Source: Chlamydiota bacterium (GTDB lineage Bacteria > Chlamydiota > Chlamydiia > Chlamydiales > Rhabdochlamydiaceae). From it: DNA of 56,578 bases. The notes under the pieces were generated by a model. It worked only from the letters and a program-made list of their open reading frames with translations, searched no databases and was not told the origin of the DNA. Positions within the stretch are counted from its first letter, which is position 1, and each line of letters begins with the position of its first letter. The DNA lies in the NCBI GenBank assembly GCA_026398435.1, contig JAPLSW010000054.1, forward strand, positions 1 through 56,578, in the 5' to 3' direction. A program made the position numbers and the translations under genes. Shown here piece by piece: positions 17,653-25,175 of the stretch.

Positions 17653-19008
17653 ATGCATTTGCAAGAATTTTTTTCTCGACTTAATGAAAACTTCACCCTT
17701 TTTTGTGTTCTCCCGGGGATTTTGGTACTTGGACTATATCTCACTATTAAATTGAGATTTCTACAAATTTCCAAGCTTGGAATGAGCGCGCGTAGCCTTC
17801 TAAGCTCTGATAAGGGAGAAGAGGGTAATATTAGCCATTATCAAGCTCTCTCTGCAGTAATAGCCGGCAATCTAGGAACCGGTAATATCTCTGGAATGGC
17901 TATTGCTCTGGCAACAGGCGGTCCCGGGGCTTTGGTATGGATGTGGATAATGGCTTTTTTCGGCGCTACCATCCAATATGCAAGCTGCGTTCTTGGGGTA
18001 AAATATAGAGAACATGATGCAGATGGAGAATATGTAGGCGGTCCTATGTATTATTTAAAAAGAGGTCTTGGACTTAAGAAAATTGCTATTGTTTTTTCCT
18101 TTTTTACGATGATTGCAGCCCTAACTGTTGGGAATTTTGCCCAGATAAACTCTATAGTACTTCCTTTAAATTCCCTTGGAATCAACCCCCTTATTTGTGG
18201 TCTTGTAATGATGGTTATCGTTGCAGCTGTAACTTTTGGCGGTATACAAAGGCTTGCAAGAGTTGCCTCTTCGATTGTTCCTGTAATGGCTTTGGTGTAT
18301 CTTCTTGCAGCACTAATTGTTTTAGCGATGAACTATCACGCTATCCTTCCTGCGTTTCAAAAAATGATTGCAGCAGCTTTTGATACTTCCTCTTTAGTGG
18401 GAGGTTTTTTGGGCTATGGGATGGTAAAAGCGATGTCTGTTGGTTTTGGAAGGGGTGTTTTTGCAACTGATGCCGGAACGGGGATAGTTCCTATCCTACA
18501 ATCTTCTGCCCGCACGAAACACCCTGTAGTCGATGGGGTGGTAACTCTTGTGGCTCCCTTTATTGTGATGGTTATTTGTACGGCCACGGGGCTTATGTTA
18601 ATTGTTACGGGAGCCTATGAGCAACCGGGCCTACAAAGTACCAACATGGTAACTTATGCCTTTTCTCAGGTTTTTGGAAATAAAATGGGGGGCTTTGTAG
18701 TAATTGCAGCTCTTTCTTTATTTGCTTACACTACGGTTATAGCTTGGGGATGCTGCGGAGAAAAGGCAGCTTCCTATTTATGGGGTAAAAAAAGTGCTAA
18801 GTGGTTTCAGTATATCTATCTTAGCCTTATCCCTATTGGTGCTATAGCCCATGTGGATCTTGTATGGATCCTTGCCGATATTTCCATATCGCTCATGCTA
18901 GTTACTAATTTAATAGGGGTAGCAGGACTCTCTAAAGAAGTTATTAAAGATAGTCGAGAGTATTTTGCTATGGATGCTCCAGAGGCTGTCTCTGAAACGC
19001 AGAGCTAA
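17653..19008 (+). CDS. sodium:alanine/glycine symporter (AGCS family)
   Basis: An inner-membrane carrier that imports alanine or glycine with sodium, fitting the amino-acid scavenging of an intracellular bacterium. The 451 residues show about ten to eleven membrane segments. Family signatures are SAVIAGNLGTGNISGMA (about 70-86), GGPGALVWMWIMAFFGA, VGGPMYYLKRGLG and FATDAGTGIVPILQSSA. Chlamydia has homologues annotated dagA. It stands alone, 10 bases from the convergent Inc-like gene. Confidence 0.93.
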   Translation: MHLQEFFSRLNENFTLFCVLPGILVLGLYLTIKLRFLQISKLGMSARSLLSSDKGEEGNISHYQALSAVIAGNLGTGNISGMAIALATGGPGALVWMWIMAFFGATIQYASCVLGVKYREHDADGEYVGGPMYYLKRGLGLKKIAIVFSFFTMIAALTVGNFAQINSIVLPLNSLGINPLICGLVMMVIVAAVTFGGIQRLARVASSIVPVMALVYLLAALIVLAMNYHAILPAFQKMIAAAFDTSSLVGGFLGYGMVKAMSVGFGRGVFATDAGTGIVPILQSSARTKHPVVDGVVTLVAPFIVMVICTATGLMLIVTGAYEQPGLQSTNMVTYAFSQVFGNKMGGFVVIAALSLFAYTTVIAWGCCGEKAASYLWGKKSAKWFQYIYLSLIPIGAIAHVDLVWILADISISLMLVTNLIGVAGLSKEVIKDSREYFAMDAPEAVSETQS

Positions 19009-19018
19009 TTTCCTTCTT

Positions 19019-19744
19019 TTAAAGAGCTCTTACCGCAGCTTCTGCTTTAGCAAGTTGTGTCAGAGCTCTTTCTGTAAATAATATTCGATTTTGTATTTCT
19101 TCGGTGCGGTAGTATATATCTCGCTGACATGTAGCTCTGAAATTATCAGGTACATTAGGTAAGTCTCTGCTAAGGCTTGCAATTTGCTCTCTGTCTTCTC
19201 TTATTCTTTCTTCTAAGTTGTGTTTTATAGCAGGGCCATTTGTAGTAATGAAATCTGCAAACTCGTTCTGAGCTAGCAGAAATTGCCCTGTTAGATCCTC
19301 TTTGCCAAATGTTTTTTCTTTTGCCCAATTTAAAAATGTAGCTATTACATTTCTAAGGTGTGAGCATGAACAGTCAGACGATAGTACAGATGCCCATATA
19401 GGGGTTAGTGCGAGTAATCCGAAAAAAAGCATCGCGGGGAATGGAACAGGTCCAAGCGCAATTGAAGAAGCGATTCCTAGTCCTATAAGAACCAAACAGG
19501 TGACGGTAAAAGCCGTAAGTAAAACTATAGATGAAATCTGTCCGAAACGACCCTGTTCTAGTCTTTGAATATCATTGTTTGTAAAGTTAGAAGTAGATGC
19601 AGGGGCTCTAAAACCAATCCTTTGGAATAGATCTAAAACCTGCCTGTCAGGGATATTATCCGCATTAAGCGTCAGTCTTTGATTTATGGTTGCTGCAGGA
19701 GTAGCAAGAATTTGATTCGGTGCACAAGCTGAAATGGCTGTCAT
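19019..19744 (-). CDS. candidate inclusion-membrane (Inc-like) protein with two-helix hairpin
   Basis: A 241-aa protein with no sequence family I recognise. Two long hydrophobic helices (about residues 71-92 and 99-121) are separated by only a few residues (ALGPVPFP), the bilobed pattern typical of chlamydial Inc proteins, type III effectors that insert in the inclusion membrane. The N-terminal 70 residues are polar with no signal peptide, as in Incs. The C-terminal half is helical and charged, possibly coiled-coil. ATG 19744 is chosen because AGGAAGG lies five bases upstream. The Inc call is from hydropathy only; a plain membrane protein is possible. Confidence 0.6.
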   Translation of the reverse strand: MTAISACAPNQILATPAATINQRLTLNADNIPDRQVLDLFQRIGFRAPASTSNFTNNDIQRLEQGRFGQISSIVLLTAFTVTCLVLIGLGIASSIALGPVPFPAMLFFGLLALTPIWASVLSSDCSCSHLRNVIATFLNWAKEKTFGKEDLTGQFLLAQNEFADFITTNGPAIKHNLEERIREDREQIASLSRDLPNVPDNFRATCQRDIYYRTEEIQNRILFTERALTQLAKAEAAVRAL

Positions 19745-19916
19745 AACATCCTTCCTATAATAAATTGCATTAATTTTGATATAATTATGCATTATTATTA
19801 ATATAAGTAAATAATATTAATTTTTAATATATTTTAAATAATTAATTTTATTTTGAAAGTAAAGTTTGAGGTCGGGATTTCAATGTGTAATGTAAATATT
19901 GTTTTTTATTAATGAA

Positions 19917-19958
19917 AAAGGCAGCATTTTCTAAGTTTCATTTAGAAATGCTGCCTTT
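19917..19958 (-). terminator. terminator after obgE
   Basis: AAAGGCAGCATTTTCTAA and TTTAGAAATGCTGCCTTT form a long stem with one bulge around GTTTCA. It lies 11 bases beyond the obgE stop codon and could act in both directions. Confidence 0.8.
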
Positions 19959-19968
19959 AATTGGAAAC

Positions 19969-21027
19969 TTAGCTAAGTATTAGTTCTCTTTCGTCAAAAT
20001 ATGCTGCATCAATAAGGGGCTCAGGGGCCTTGGGTATCGGTGCTGCATCCTTTAAAGCGATAATAAGATCTTCTAGGCCTTGTCTTTCTCTAGCAGATAT
20101 TTCGAAGATCTTGCAGAGGTCGACATCCATTTCATTTTTGAATCTTTCGATATGTTCCTGTGCTTCTTCCATATCGATTTTATTAAGAACGACAAAGAAG
20201 GGCTTTTCTAGCATTTCTGGTTTGTAGGCCTTTAGCTCGTTTCGCAAGATGCGGAAGTCCTCTAGTGGGTCTCTGCCTTCAAACCCTGAAATATCGATAA
20301 CGTAAACGATCAGGGAGGTTCTTTCGATGTGCTTAAGGAAGGCCATGCCCAGGCCCTTGTTTTCATGGGCATTTTCGATGATGCCAGGGATGTCTGCCAC
20401 GAGAACTTTTGTTCCATCCCGATACTGGATAAATCCTAAATTTGGATGGAGGGTGGTAAATGGGTAGGGAGCCACTTTTACTGCAACGTAGGTGATTTTG
20501 CTCATTAAAGTGGATTTGCCAGCATTAGGCATTCCAAGTAGTCCTACATGGGCAATGAGTTTAAGCTCGAGCTCGATTTCTTTGATTTCCCCATAAGTAC
20601 CTTCCGTAAATACGTTAGGAGCTTGGTGAGTTGAGGATTTAAAATGGTGGTTACCTTTCCCCCCTTTTCCCCCAGCACAGACGATCCACTCTTGGCCATC
20701 GTCAACAAAATCAAATAAAACTTCGCCTGTCTTGCTGTCCTTTACTAAAGTACCGCAAGGAATAGAGATAATAAGGTTTTGCCCGGACTTGCCCTGGATC
20801 AGATTTGCTCCGCCAGGTGAGCCGTTTTGGGCTTTGATAATTCTTTTGTTTCTCATCCCTTCAAGAGAGGGGAGTTGAGTGCTTGCACGTAGTGTGATAG
20901 AGGCTCCTCTGCCACCGTTACCGCCTGTTGGTCCCCCTTTCGGGATGTATTTTTCACGTCGCCATGCGACAACGCCATTTCCGCCTTTACCAGCAGTGAG
21001 AGTAAGAGTAACTGAATCAATAAACAT
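19969..21027 (-). CDS. obgE: GTPase Obg/CgtA
   Basis: Essential GTPase involved in 50S subunit maturation and stress response. The 352 residues comprise the glycine-rich Obg domain (1-158; MFIDSVTLTLTAGKGGNG, GGPTGGNGGRG) and the G domain (G1 GMPNAGKST near 166, G3 DIPG, G4 NKID). The C-terminal OCT domain of Gram-positive Obg is absent, as in many Gram-negatives. It follows rplU-rpmA, the same order as in Chlamydia and many other bacteria. Confidence 0.97.
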   Translation of the reverse strand: MFIDSVTLTLTAGKGGNGVVAWRREKYIPKGGPTGGNGGRGASITLRASTQLPSLEGMRNKRIIKAQNGSPGGANLIQGKSGQNLIISIPCGTLVKDSKTGEVLFDFVDDGQEWIVCAGGKGGKGNHHFKSSTHQAPNVFTEGTYGEIKEIELELKLIAHVGLLGMPNAGKSTLMSKITYVAVKVAPYPFTTLHPNLGFIQYRDGTKVLVADIPGIIENAHENKGLGMAFLKHIERTSLIVYVIDISGFEGRDPLEDFRILRNELKAYKPEMLEKPFFVVLNKIDMEEAQEHIERFKNEMDVDLCKIFEISARERQGLEDLIIALKDAAPIPKAPEPLIDAAYFDERELILS

Positions 21028-21063
21028 AAAAACACTAGGTGTTAAATAATGAAAGTAAAAACA

Positions 21064-21091
21064 AGCCCTTTTTCAGTTAAAAAAAAGGGCT
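21064..21091 (-). terminator. hairpin between rpmA and obgE
   Basis: AGCCCTTTTT (21064-21073) pairs with AAAAAGGGCT (21082-21091). On the minus strand it is followed by TTGTTTTT. It probably makes partial termination so that ribosomal protein genes are expressed above obgE. Confidence 0.65.
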
Positions 21092-21105
21092 ACTATGCAT
21101 GTGTG

Positions 21106-21357
21106 TTATGCGGCAGGTAGGACTGAAACGTAAGTGCGATTGCTTTTTCTATAAGTAACAATTCCGTCGATCAGAGCAAACAGTGTATCATCACGTCCTC
21201 TGGCAACGTTTTTAGCTGGAATCCATTTCGTTCCTCTTTGGCGAATGATAATGCTTCCTGTTGTAACAAATTCCCCACCGGAGGCTTTAACGCCGAGCCG
21301 TTGAGAATGCGAATCTCGACCGTTTCTTGTCGAACCTTGACCTTTCTTATGTGCCAT
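21106..21357 (-). CDS. rpmA: 50S ribosomal protein L27
   Basis: Large-subunit protein whose N-terminal tail reaches the peptidyl transferase centre. At 83 aa it has the normal length. [19 protein letters not shown] and [10 protein letters not shown] are diagnostic. It begins directly at MAHKKG, without the cleavable N-terminal extension found in Firmicutes. It lies 13 bases after rplU. Confidence 0.98.
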   Translation of the reverse strand: MAHKKGQGSTRNGRDSHSQRLGVKASGGEFVTTGSIIIRQRGTKWIPAKNVARGRDDTLFALIDGIVTYRKSNRTYVSVLPAA

Positions 21358-21370
21358 GTCTAAATCTCCT

Positions 21371-21679
21371 TTAACCGACGATGTCCGTGATTTTAACTCT
21401 TAGGTAGCACTGGCGATGGCCTACTTTTCTTCTGTAGCCTTTTCTTTTCTTGTATTTGAAAGCGACCACTTTAGGGCCTTTCACTTCTTGTAGAAGCTCA
21501 GCTTTAACATGAGACTTAACCACGTAGGGGTTTCCTAGTTTAACACCGGAACCGTCATTGATAAAGAGTACATTGCTGAATTCGATACTGTTCTCTTGAG
21601 CTTCTAAAAGCTCTACATCGATAACATCACCTTTTTCAACTCGGTACTGCTTTCCACCCGTTTCTATTATTGCGTACAT
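21371..21679 (-). CDS. rplU: 50S ribosomal protein L21
   Basis: Large-subunit protein that binds 23S rRNA, 102 aa. The start [18 protein letters not shown] and the [20 protein letters not shown] segment are typical. First gene of rplU-rpmA-obgE. Confidence 0.98.
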   Translation of the reverse strand: MYAIIETGGKQYRVEKGDVIDVELLEAQENSIEFSNVLFINDGSGVKLGNPYVVKSHVKAELLQEVKGPKVVAFKYKKRKGYRRKVGHRQCYLRVKITDIVG

Positions 21680-22029
21680 TTGGACCTCTTAAAATTTTCA
21701 CAACGAAGTAAAGAGAAGTTCTTAAGGAACAACTCTGGAGAGTAAAAGGGAAATAATAGAAGAAGGTTTTTTTCAAAGTCAAGAGTAAACGTAGAAAGGC
21801 GAGAGAATTTGGGAAAGAAACTGACCTAATTTCAATGAAATAGGGGGAGGCTAGGGAGGCATTTTGTTAAAACAGGAATGTAATCAGTTAAAAATTAATC
21901 AGTTGAGATGAATTAATTACTTTAGTTAATGGTGTTTTTTGAATTGTTCATTTTGAGGCTGGGTTTTGTGAATTTATCCTCTATTTCTGATAATTCTGCA
22001 TTTTACTTTTAGATGGTTGATATAATTAA
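21680..22029. other. AT-rich intergenic stretch upstream of rplU
   Basis: No gene is seen. The sequence is AT-rich with several TTAAT and AATTAAT runs that could hold the rplU promoter on the minus strand. It leads into the promoter for two tiny plus-strand ORFs. Confidence 0.4.
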
Positions 22030-22058
22030 TTGATAAAATATAAACTTGGTTGTATTAT
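22030..22058 (+). promoter_or_regulatory. sigma70/66-type promoter for the small basic ORFs
   Basis: TTGATA (22030-22035) and TATTAT (22053-22058) are spaced by 17 bases, close to consensus. Transcription would start near 22065, about 50 bases before the first small ORF. Prediction from sequence only. Confidence 0.55.
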
Positions 22059-22115
22059 AAAAATATAAGCAATAAATGTAAATAGAGCTTCAAGTACGCA
22101 ATATGGGGTATGTGC

Positions 22116-22256
22116 ATGCATAAGGGGACTAAAAAGTTTTCTAAGAAGAAAGAGTCTAAGTTGACTTTGAAGCATCACAGCAACAAGCACAACGAAGAAA
22201 ATCAAAAACTTAGCGTAGCGGCAAGTAAGATTGAAGAAGGGTTCCGTCAAAAATAG
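22116..22256 (+). CDS. small basic protein, 46 aa (candidate)
   Basis: A short ORF beginning MHKGTKKFSKKKESK, rich in Lys and His and without hydrophobic segments. ATG 22116 has GGGG (22105-22108) seven bases upstream and a good promoter 60 bases further up. The codons give a sensible soluble protein, whereas the opposite strand in this region gives a long Phe-rich frame that is merely its complement. It could bind nucleic acid. I know no homologue. Confidence 0.5.
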   Translation: MHKGTKKFSKKKESKLTLKHHSNKHNEENQKLSVAASKIEEGFRQK

Positions 22257-22265
22257 GGGTATTAT

Positions 22266-22367
22266 ATGAAAAAAAGAAAAGCAAGACCAACTAAAAGAAC
22301 TGCAAAAGCAACTCCAAAAAAGAAAAGCGCTTGGACCTGTTTCTGGAAGAAATATTTTTCTTTCTAA
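22266..22367 (+). CDS. histone-like mini protein, 33 aa (candidate)
   Basis: A 33-residue ORF with MKKRKARPTKRTAKATPKKK as its first twenty residues, followed by an aromatic tail SAWTCFWKKYFSF. The Lys/Arg/Ala/Thr/Pro mix resembles the tails of chlamydial Hc1/Hc2 histone-like proteins, which compact DNA in elementary bodies. Its ribosome binding site (AGGGG, 22255-22259) overlaps the stop codon of the 46-aa ORF, so the two appear coupled. Function is inferred from composition only. Confidence 0.5.
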   Translation: MKKRKARPTKRTAKATPKKKSAWTCFWKKYFSF

Positions 22368-22387
22368 GAGCAACTAATCTAAGTACT

Positions 22388-23242
22388 TTAGCGGTAGGCA
22401 CTACGTCTTTTAAGTAGTGCTGCTGTGTATGCTACTGTAGCTGTAAGTGCGATCGTAGCTCCAGGGGGCCAGTTAAGCTCATAGGATGTGTATATTCCTA
22501 TGAGGGTGAACGCCATTGAGAAAACGATGGCAAGACCCATCATACGTGAAAGCTTATGGGTGTAATTGCTAGCTACAGCTGCGGGTATTGCAAGAATTGC
22601 GATAACAAGAATCGATCCTACTACTTGAATAAGTAGCACAATCGATAGAGCTATCATGCATAAAAGTAGGGAGTATATCCGGTTTACTGATATGCCCTGG
22701 AGCTCTGCTTGGTCTTCATCAAAACATACTGCTTGAAAGCGTTTGTAATACAGTAGGGTCACGCCTGTGACTATTACATCGAGTACGACTAGTGTGATAA
22801 TGTCTCTGTAGCTTACCCATAAAATATTTCCAAATAGAAAATTCATGAGTTCTACGTTGTAGCCTGGAGTGAGTGCTACAAATATCACCCCTATTGCCAT
22901 TCCTGTGGACCAAAGAACTGCAATGATCGTATCTTCCCTGTCTTTGTACTTGGCTCTCACCCAGCTCATCAAAAGGGCGGATAGGAGGGCGGCAACAATC
23001 GCCCCTTGAAGAGGGGTTAGGAAATCAATTGAAAAGGTCCTTCGTAGCCAAAGGAAAAAGCCCATCCCTCCAAGTACGGAGTGGGCTATACTTCCGCTTA
23101 TAAAAACAATTCTTTTTACGACAATAAATGAGCCCGTGATTCCGCTTGCAACCGATGCGGCAAATCCTGCAATAATTGCAAGGACTAGGAAGGGATTTGA
23201 GCTCAATGCTCCAAAAAAACTTGTAGTAGCAAGAATGGTCAT
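22388..23242 (-). CDS. metal ABC transporter permease (ZnuB/MntB family)
   Basis: Inner-membrane subunit of a zinc or manganese importer, 284 aa with about eight membrane segments. The family segments GSIAHSVLGGMGFFL (about 50-64) and AILAIPAAVASNYTHKL (about 217-233) are clear. Its start overlaps the ATPase stop by one base, and the solute-binding protein gene comes first, so the three form one operon. Chlamydia has the same transporter next to rplU-rpmA-obgE. Confidence 0.93.
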   Translation of the reverse strand: MTILATTSFFGALSSNPFLVLAIIAGFAASVASGITGSFIVVKRIVFISGSIAHSVLGGMGFFLWLRRTFSIDFLTPLQGAIVAALLSALLMSWVRAKYKDREDTIIAVLWSTGMAIGVIFVALTPGYNVELMNFLFGNILWVSYRDIITLVVLDVIVTGVTLLYYKRFQAVCFDEDQAELQGISVNRIYSLLLCMIALSIVLLIQVVGSILVIAILAIPAAVASNYTHKLSRMMGLAIVFSMAFTLIGIYTSYELNWPPGATIALTATVAYTAALLKRRSAYR

Positions 23243-23982
23243 TACATGCCCCCCTTTTTTTTCCCAAGAGGAAGGATTGGGCTATGATAAAGTCCTAAAC
23301 CAAAGTGTTCACAGACCTCATTGGGGAGTAGGGTATGCACATGGCGATGGACGCAGAGGAGCTTTTCTACTTTGCGGACGATCGTTTGGAGGTCGTGTGT
23401 TACCATAAGGATAGTAATACTACCTTTAAGCTGATGTAAAATGTCTAGAATAGCTTCTTCGGCGGCCGGATCAACGCTTGCTGTGGGTTCATCTAAAAAA
23501 AGGATTTGTGGTGTATCTACTATGGCTCTTGCGATAAGGGCTCTTTGGGCTTGCCCCCCTGACAGGGTCCCAAAAGGATGATTTTGTTTGTCTAAGAGGT
23601 TGACTTTTTCAAGAGCTAAGAGGGCTTTATCTTTGGATTTTGCGCTAAGACGGCCCAGTCTATCCGATGAGGCAAGGCATCCCATAAGAACAAGTTCGAG
23701 TACAGTAATGGGGAACTGTTTGTCCAGCCGATTGATTTGGGGTACATAGCCTAAATGGGGTCTTAGATCTTTGGGGTGCTTATTAAAAAGGTGAATTTCC
23801 CCCTTGCTTGGCCTGGTAAAGCCCATAAGGAGTCTTAAAAGGGTTGTTTTCCCTCCGCCATTCGGACCGAAAATTCCTACGAATTCCCCTTTTTTTACGC
23901 TGAAGCTAACATCTTGTAAAACCTCTGTTTTATCATAGCTGTGGTAGAGGTGATTTACTTCGATAGCAAGGGGTTTATTCAT
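23242..23982 (-). CDS. metal ABC transporter ATP-binding protein (ZnuC/MntA family)
   Basis: Energises metal uptake. The 246 residues carry Walker A GPNGGGKTTLL (about 39-49), the Q-loop in YVPQINRLD, the signature LSGGQAQRALIARAI and Walker B ILFLDEPTASVD, with the switch histidine in MVTHDL. It overlaps the binding-protein gene by eight bases and the permease by one. Confidence 0.95.
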   Translation of the reverse strand: MNKPLAIEVNHLYHSYDKTEVLQDVSFSVKKGEFVGIFGPNGGGKTTLLRLLMGFTRPSKGEIHLFNKHPKDLRPHLGYVPQINRLDKQFPITVLELVLMGCLASSDRLGRLSAKSKDKALLALEKVNLLDKQNHPFGTLSGGQAQRALIARAIVDTPQILFLDEPTASVDPAAEEAILDILHQLKGSITILMVTHDLQTIVRKVEKLLCVHRHVHTLLPNEVCEHFGLGLYHSPILPLGKKKGGM

Positions 23983-24859
23983 GACCTGCCACGATCTGTG
24001 CGGTGATATCTAATAGCGTTTGTTTATAGTTTCTACTGTAAGGGTCTGTGCTAAAGGTGGGTATGTCCATTTTACTCGCAATAGCTAGGGCTCCCTTATT
24101 GTTGTACTGCTCTTGGATCAGTACGAGCCGAACAGAGGCTTTTGCTGCTCTTTCTAGAACGGAGGAGATGTCTTGAGGTCTTGGCTCTTTACCTTCTACT
24201 TCGATAGAAATTTGCTCTATATCAAAATCCCTGCAGAAATAGCCAAAAGCCGGATGAGATACAAGGACTGCTTGGTGAACATAAGGAGATAATTTTTCTT
24301 TGATTTCTACATAGAGTTCGTCTAATTCTTTTTGAAAAATCTCAAGCCTTTGATTGAATAAACCTTCGTGCTCCGGAAAAGCTTCCGTAAGGGCTTTTGC
24401 AATGGCACTTGCTTGGAGCTTAGCAAGAATAGGGCTCATCCAAATATGAAGATCTGCGGATTCAGTATGGGCATGTCCATGACCATGGCAAGCGCAGCCA
24501 TGATGGTCTGAATATAGGGGGACCTCTTTACTTAAGTCCACAACGATAAGGTTTTTATGTTGAGCTGATAAGGTCATCGCAATCTTCTGTTCGAAAGATT
24601 CTCCGAGTTTTATCCAAACTTTTGCTTGATAAACTTCTTGAATTTGTTTAGGGGAAGGTTCAAAGATATGGGGATTGGTCCCTTCGGGAGCTAGAGAGGA
24701 TACTTCCACAACATCCCCTGCAATTTTTTCTACAAAATAGAGGTAGGGGGGGATGCTAACTAGTACCCTTGGCTTTGTAGGTGCTGATGAATTGCTTGAG
24801 CACGAGCTAAATAGGGGTAGAAATAAAACAGTAATTAAAAACAAATAACTCTTTTTCAT
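23975..24859 (-). CDS. znuA: metal-binding lipoprotein of ABC importer (ZnuA-like)
   Basis: Captures metal in the periplasm for the adjacent permease. The 294-aa precursor has a lipobox (LFSSC, cysteine about residue 20), ligand histidines in GTNPHIFEPSP and LHIWMSP, and SHPAFGYFC for the third. A histidine-rich loop (DHHGCACHGHGHAH, about 118-131) lies just before LHIWMSP, a mark of zinc rather than manganese binders. First gene of the operon; divergent from tRNA-Ser. No clear Zur box was found upstream. Confidence 0.9.
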   Translation of the reverse strand: MKKSYLFLITVLFLPLFSSCSSNSSAPTKPRVLVSIPPYLYFVEKIAGDVVEVSSLAPEGTNPHIFEPSPKQIQEVYQAKVWIKLGESFEQKIAMTLSAQHKNLIVVDLSKEVPLYSDHHGCACHGHGHAHTESADLHIWMSPILAKLQASAIAKALTEAFPEHEGLFNQRLEIFQKELDELYVEIKEKLSPYVHQAVLVSHPAFGYFCRDFDIEQISIEVEGKEPRPQDISSVLERAAKASVRLVLIQEQYNNKGALAIASKMDIPTFSTDPYSRNYKQTLLDITAQIVAGHE

Positions 24860-25018
24860 GCAAAACTTCTGGGGTATATTAATTGCACATACTATTTCAT
24901 GGTTGCTAAAAAAAATTCAAGACAAATTAGTCTTTGAAAATGGTAATTCTACAAAAAATTGGAAAATTTCTTGAAGCTTAAGGCTTGCTTCAGTTAAGTT
25001 ATCAACCTGTAGTAGTTT

Positions 25019-25105
25019 GGAGGAGTGTCAGAGCGGCCGATCGAGCTCGCTTGGAAAGCGTGTAAACACGAAAGTGTTTCGTGGGTTCGAATCCCACCTC
25101 CTCCG
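25019..25105 (+). tRNA. tRNA-Ser (anticodon GGA)
   Basis: An 87-base type II tRNA. The acceptor GGAGGAG pairs with CTCCTCC, the anticodon loop is TTGGAAA with anticodon GGA, a long variable arm (ACACGAAAGTGT) follows, and the T arm is GTGGG-TTCGAAT-CCCAC. The discriminator is G. The accessory island starts directly after it. Confidence 0.97.
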
Positions 25106-25116
25106 AAGTAGAGACC

Positions 25117-25153
25117 AATTCGTACCCTTACCCTCCTCTAGGATGGCAAGGGT
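25117..25153 (+). repeat. left copy of an imperfect 37-base repeat with hairpin
   Basis: AATTCGTACCCTTACC... to GCAAGGGT matches 27860-27895 at roughly 28 of 37 positions. The segment 25123-25154 can fold (TACCCTT with AAGGGTA). It sits 12 bases after tRNA-Ser and may be a tRNA terminator, an attachment-site remnant, or both. Confidence 0.5.
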
Positions 25154-25175
25154 ATTGATGGTTGTATTTTTCTCT

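Noticed and set aside
22026..22373. 115-aa minus-strand open frame, Phe- and Ser-rich, looking like a membrane protein
   Set aside because: It is the complement of the Lys-rich plus-strand micro-ORFs (AAA codons read as TTT). The plus strand has promoter and ribosome sites; the minus strand has none.
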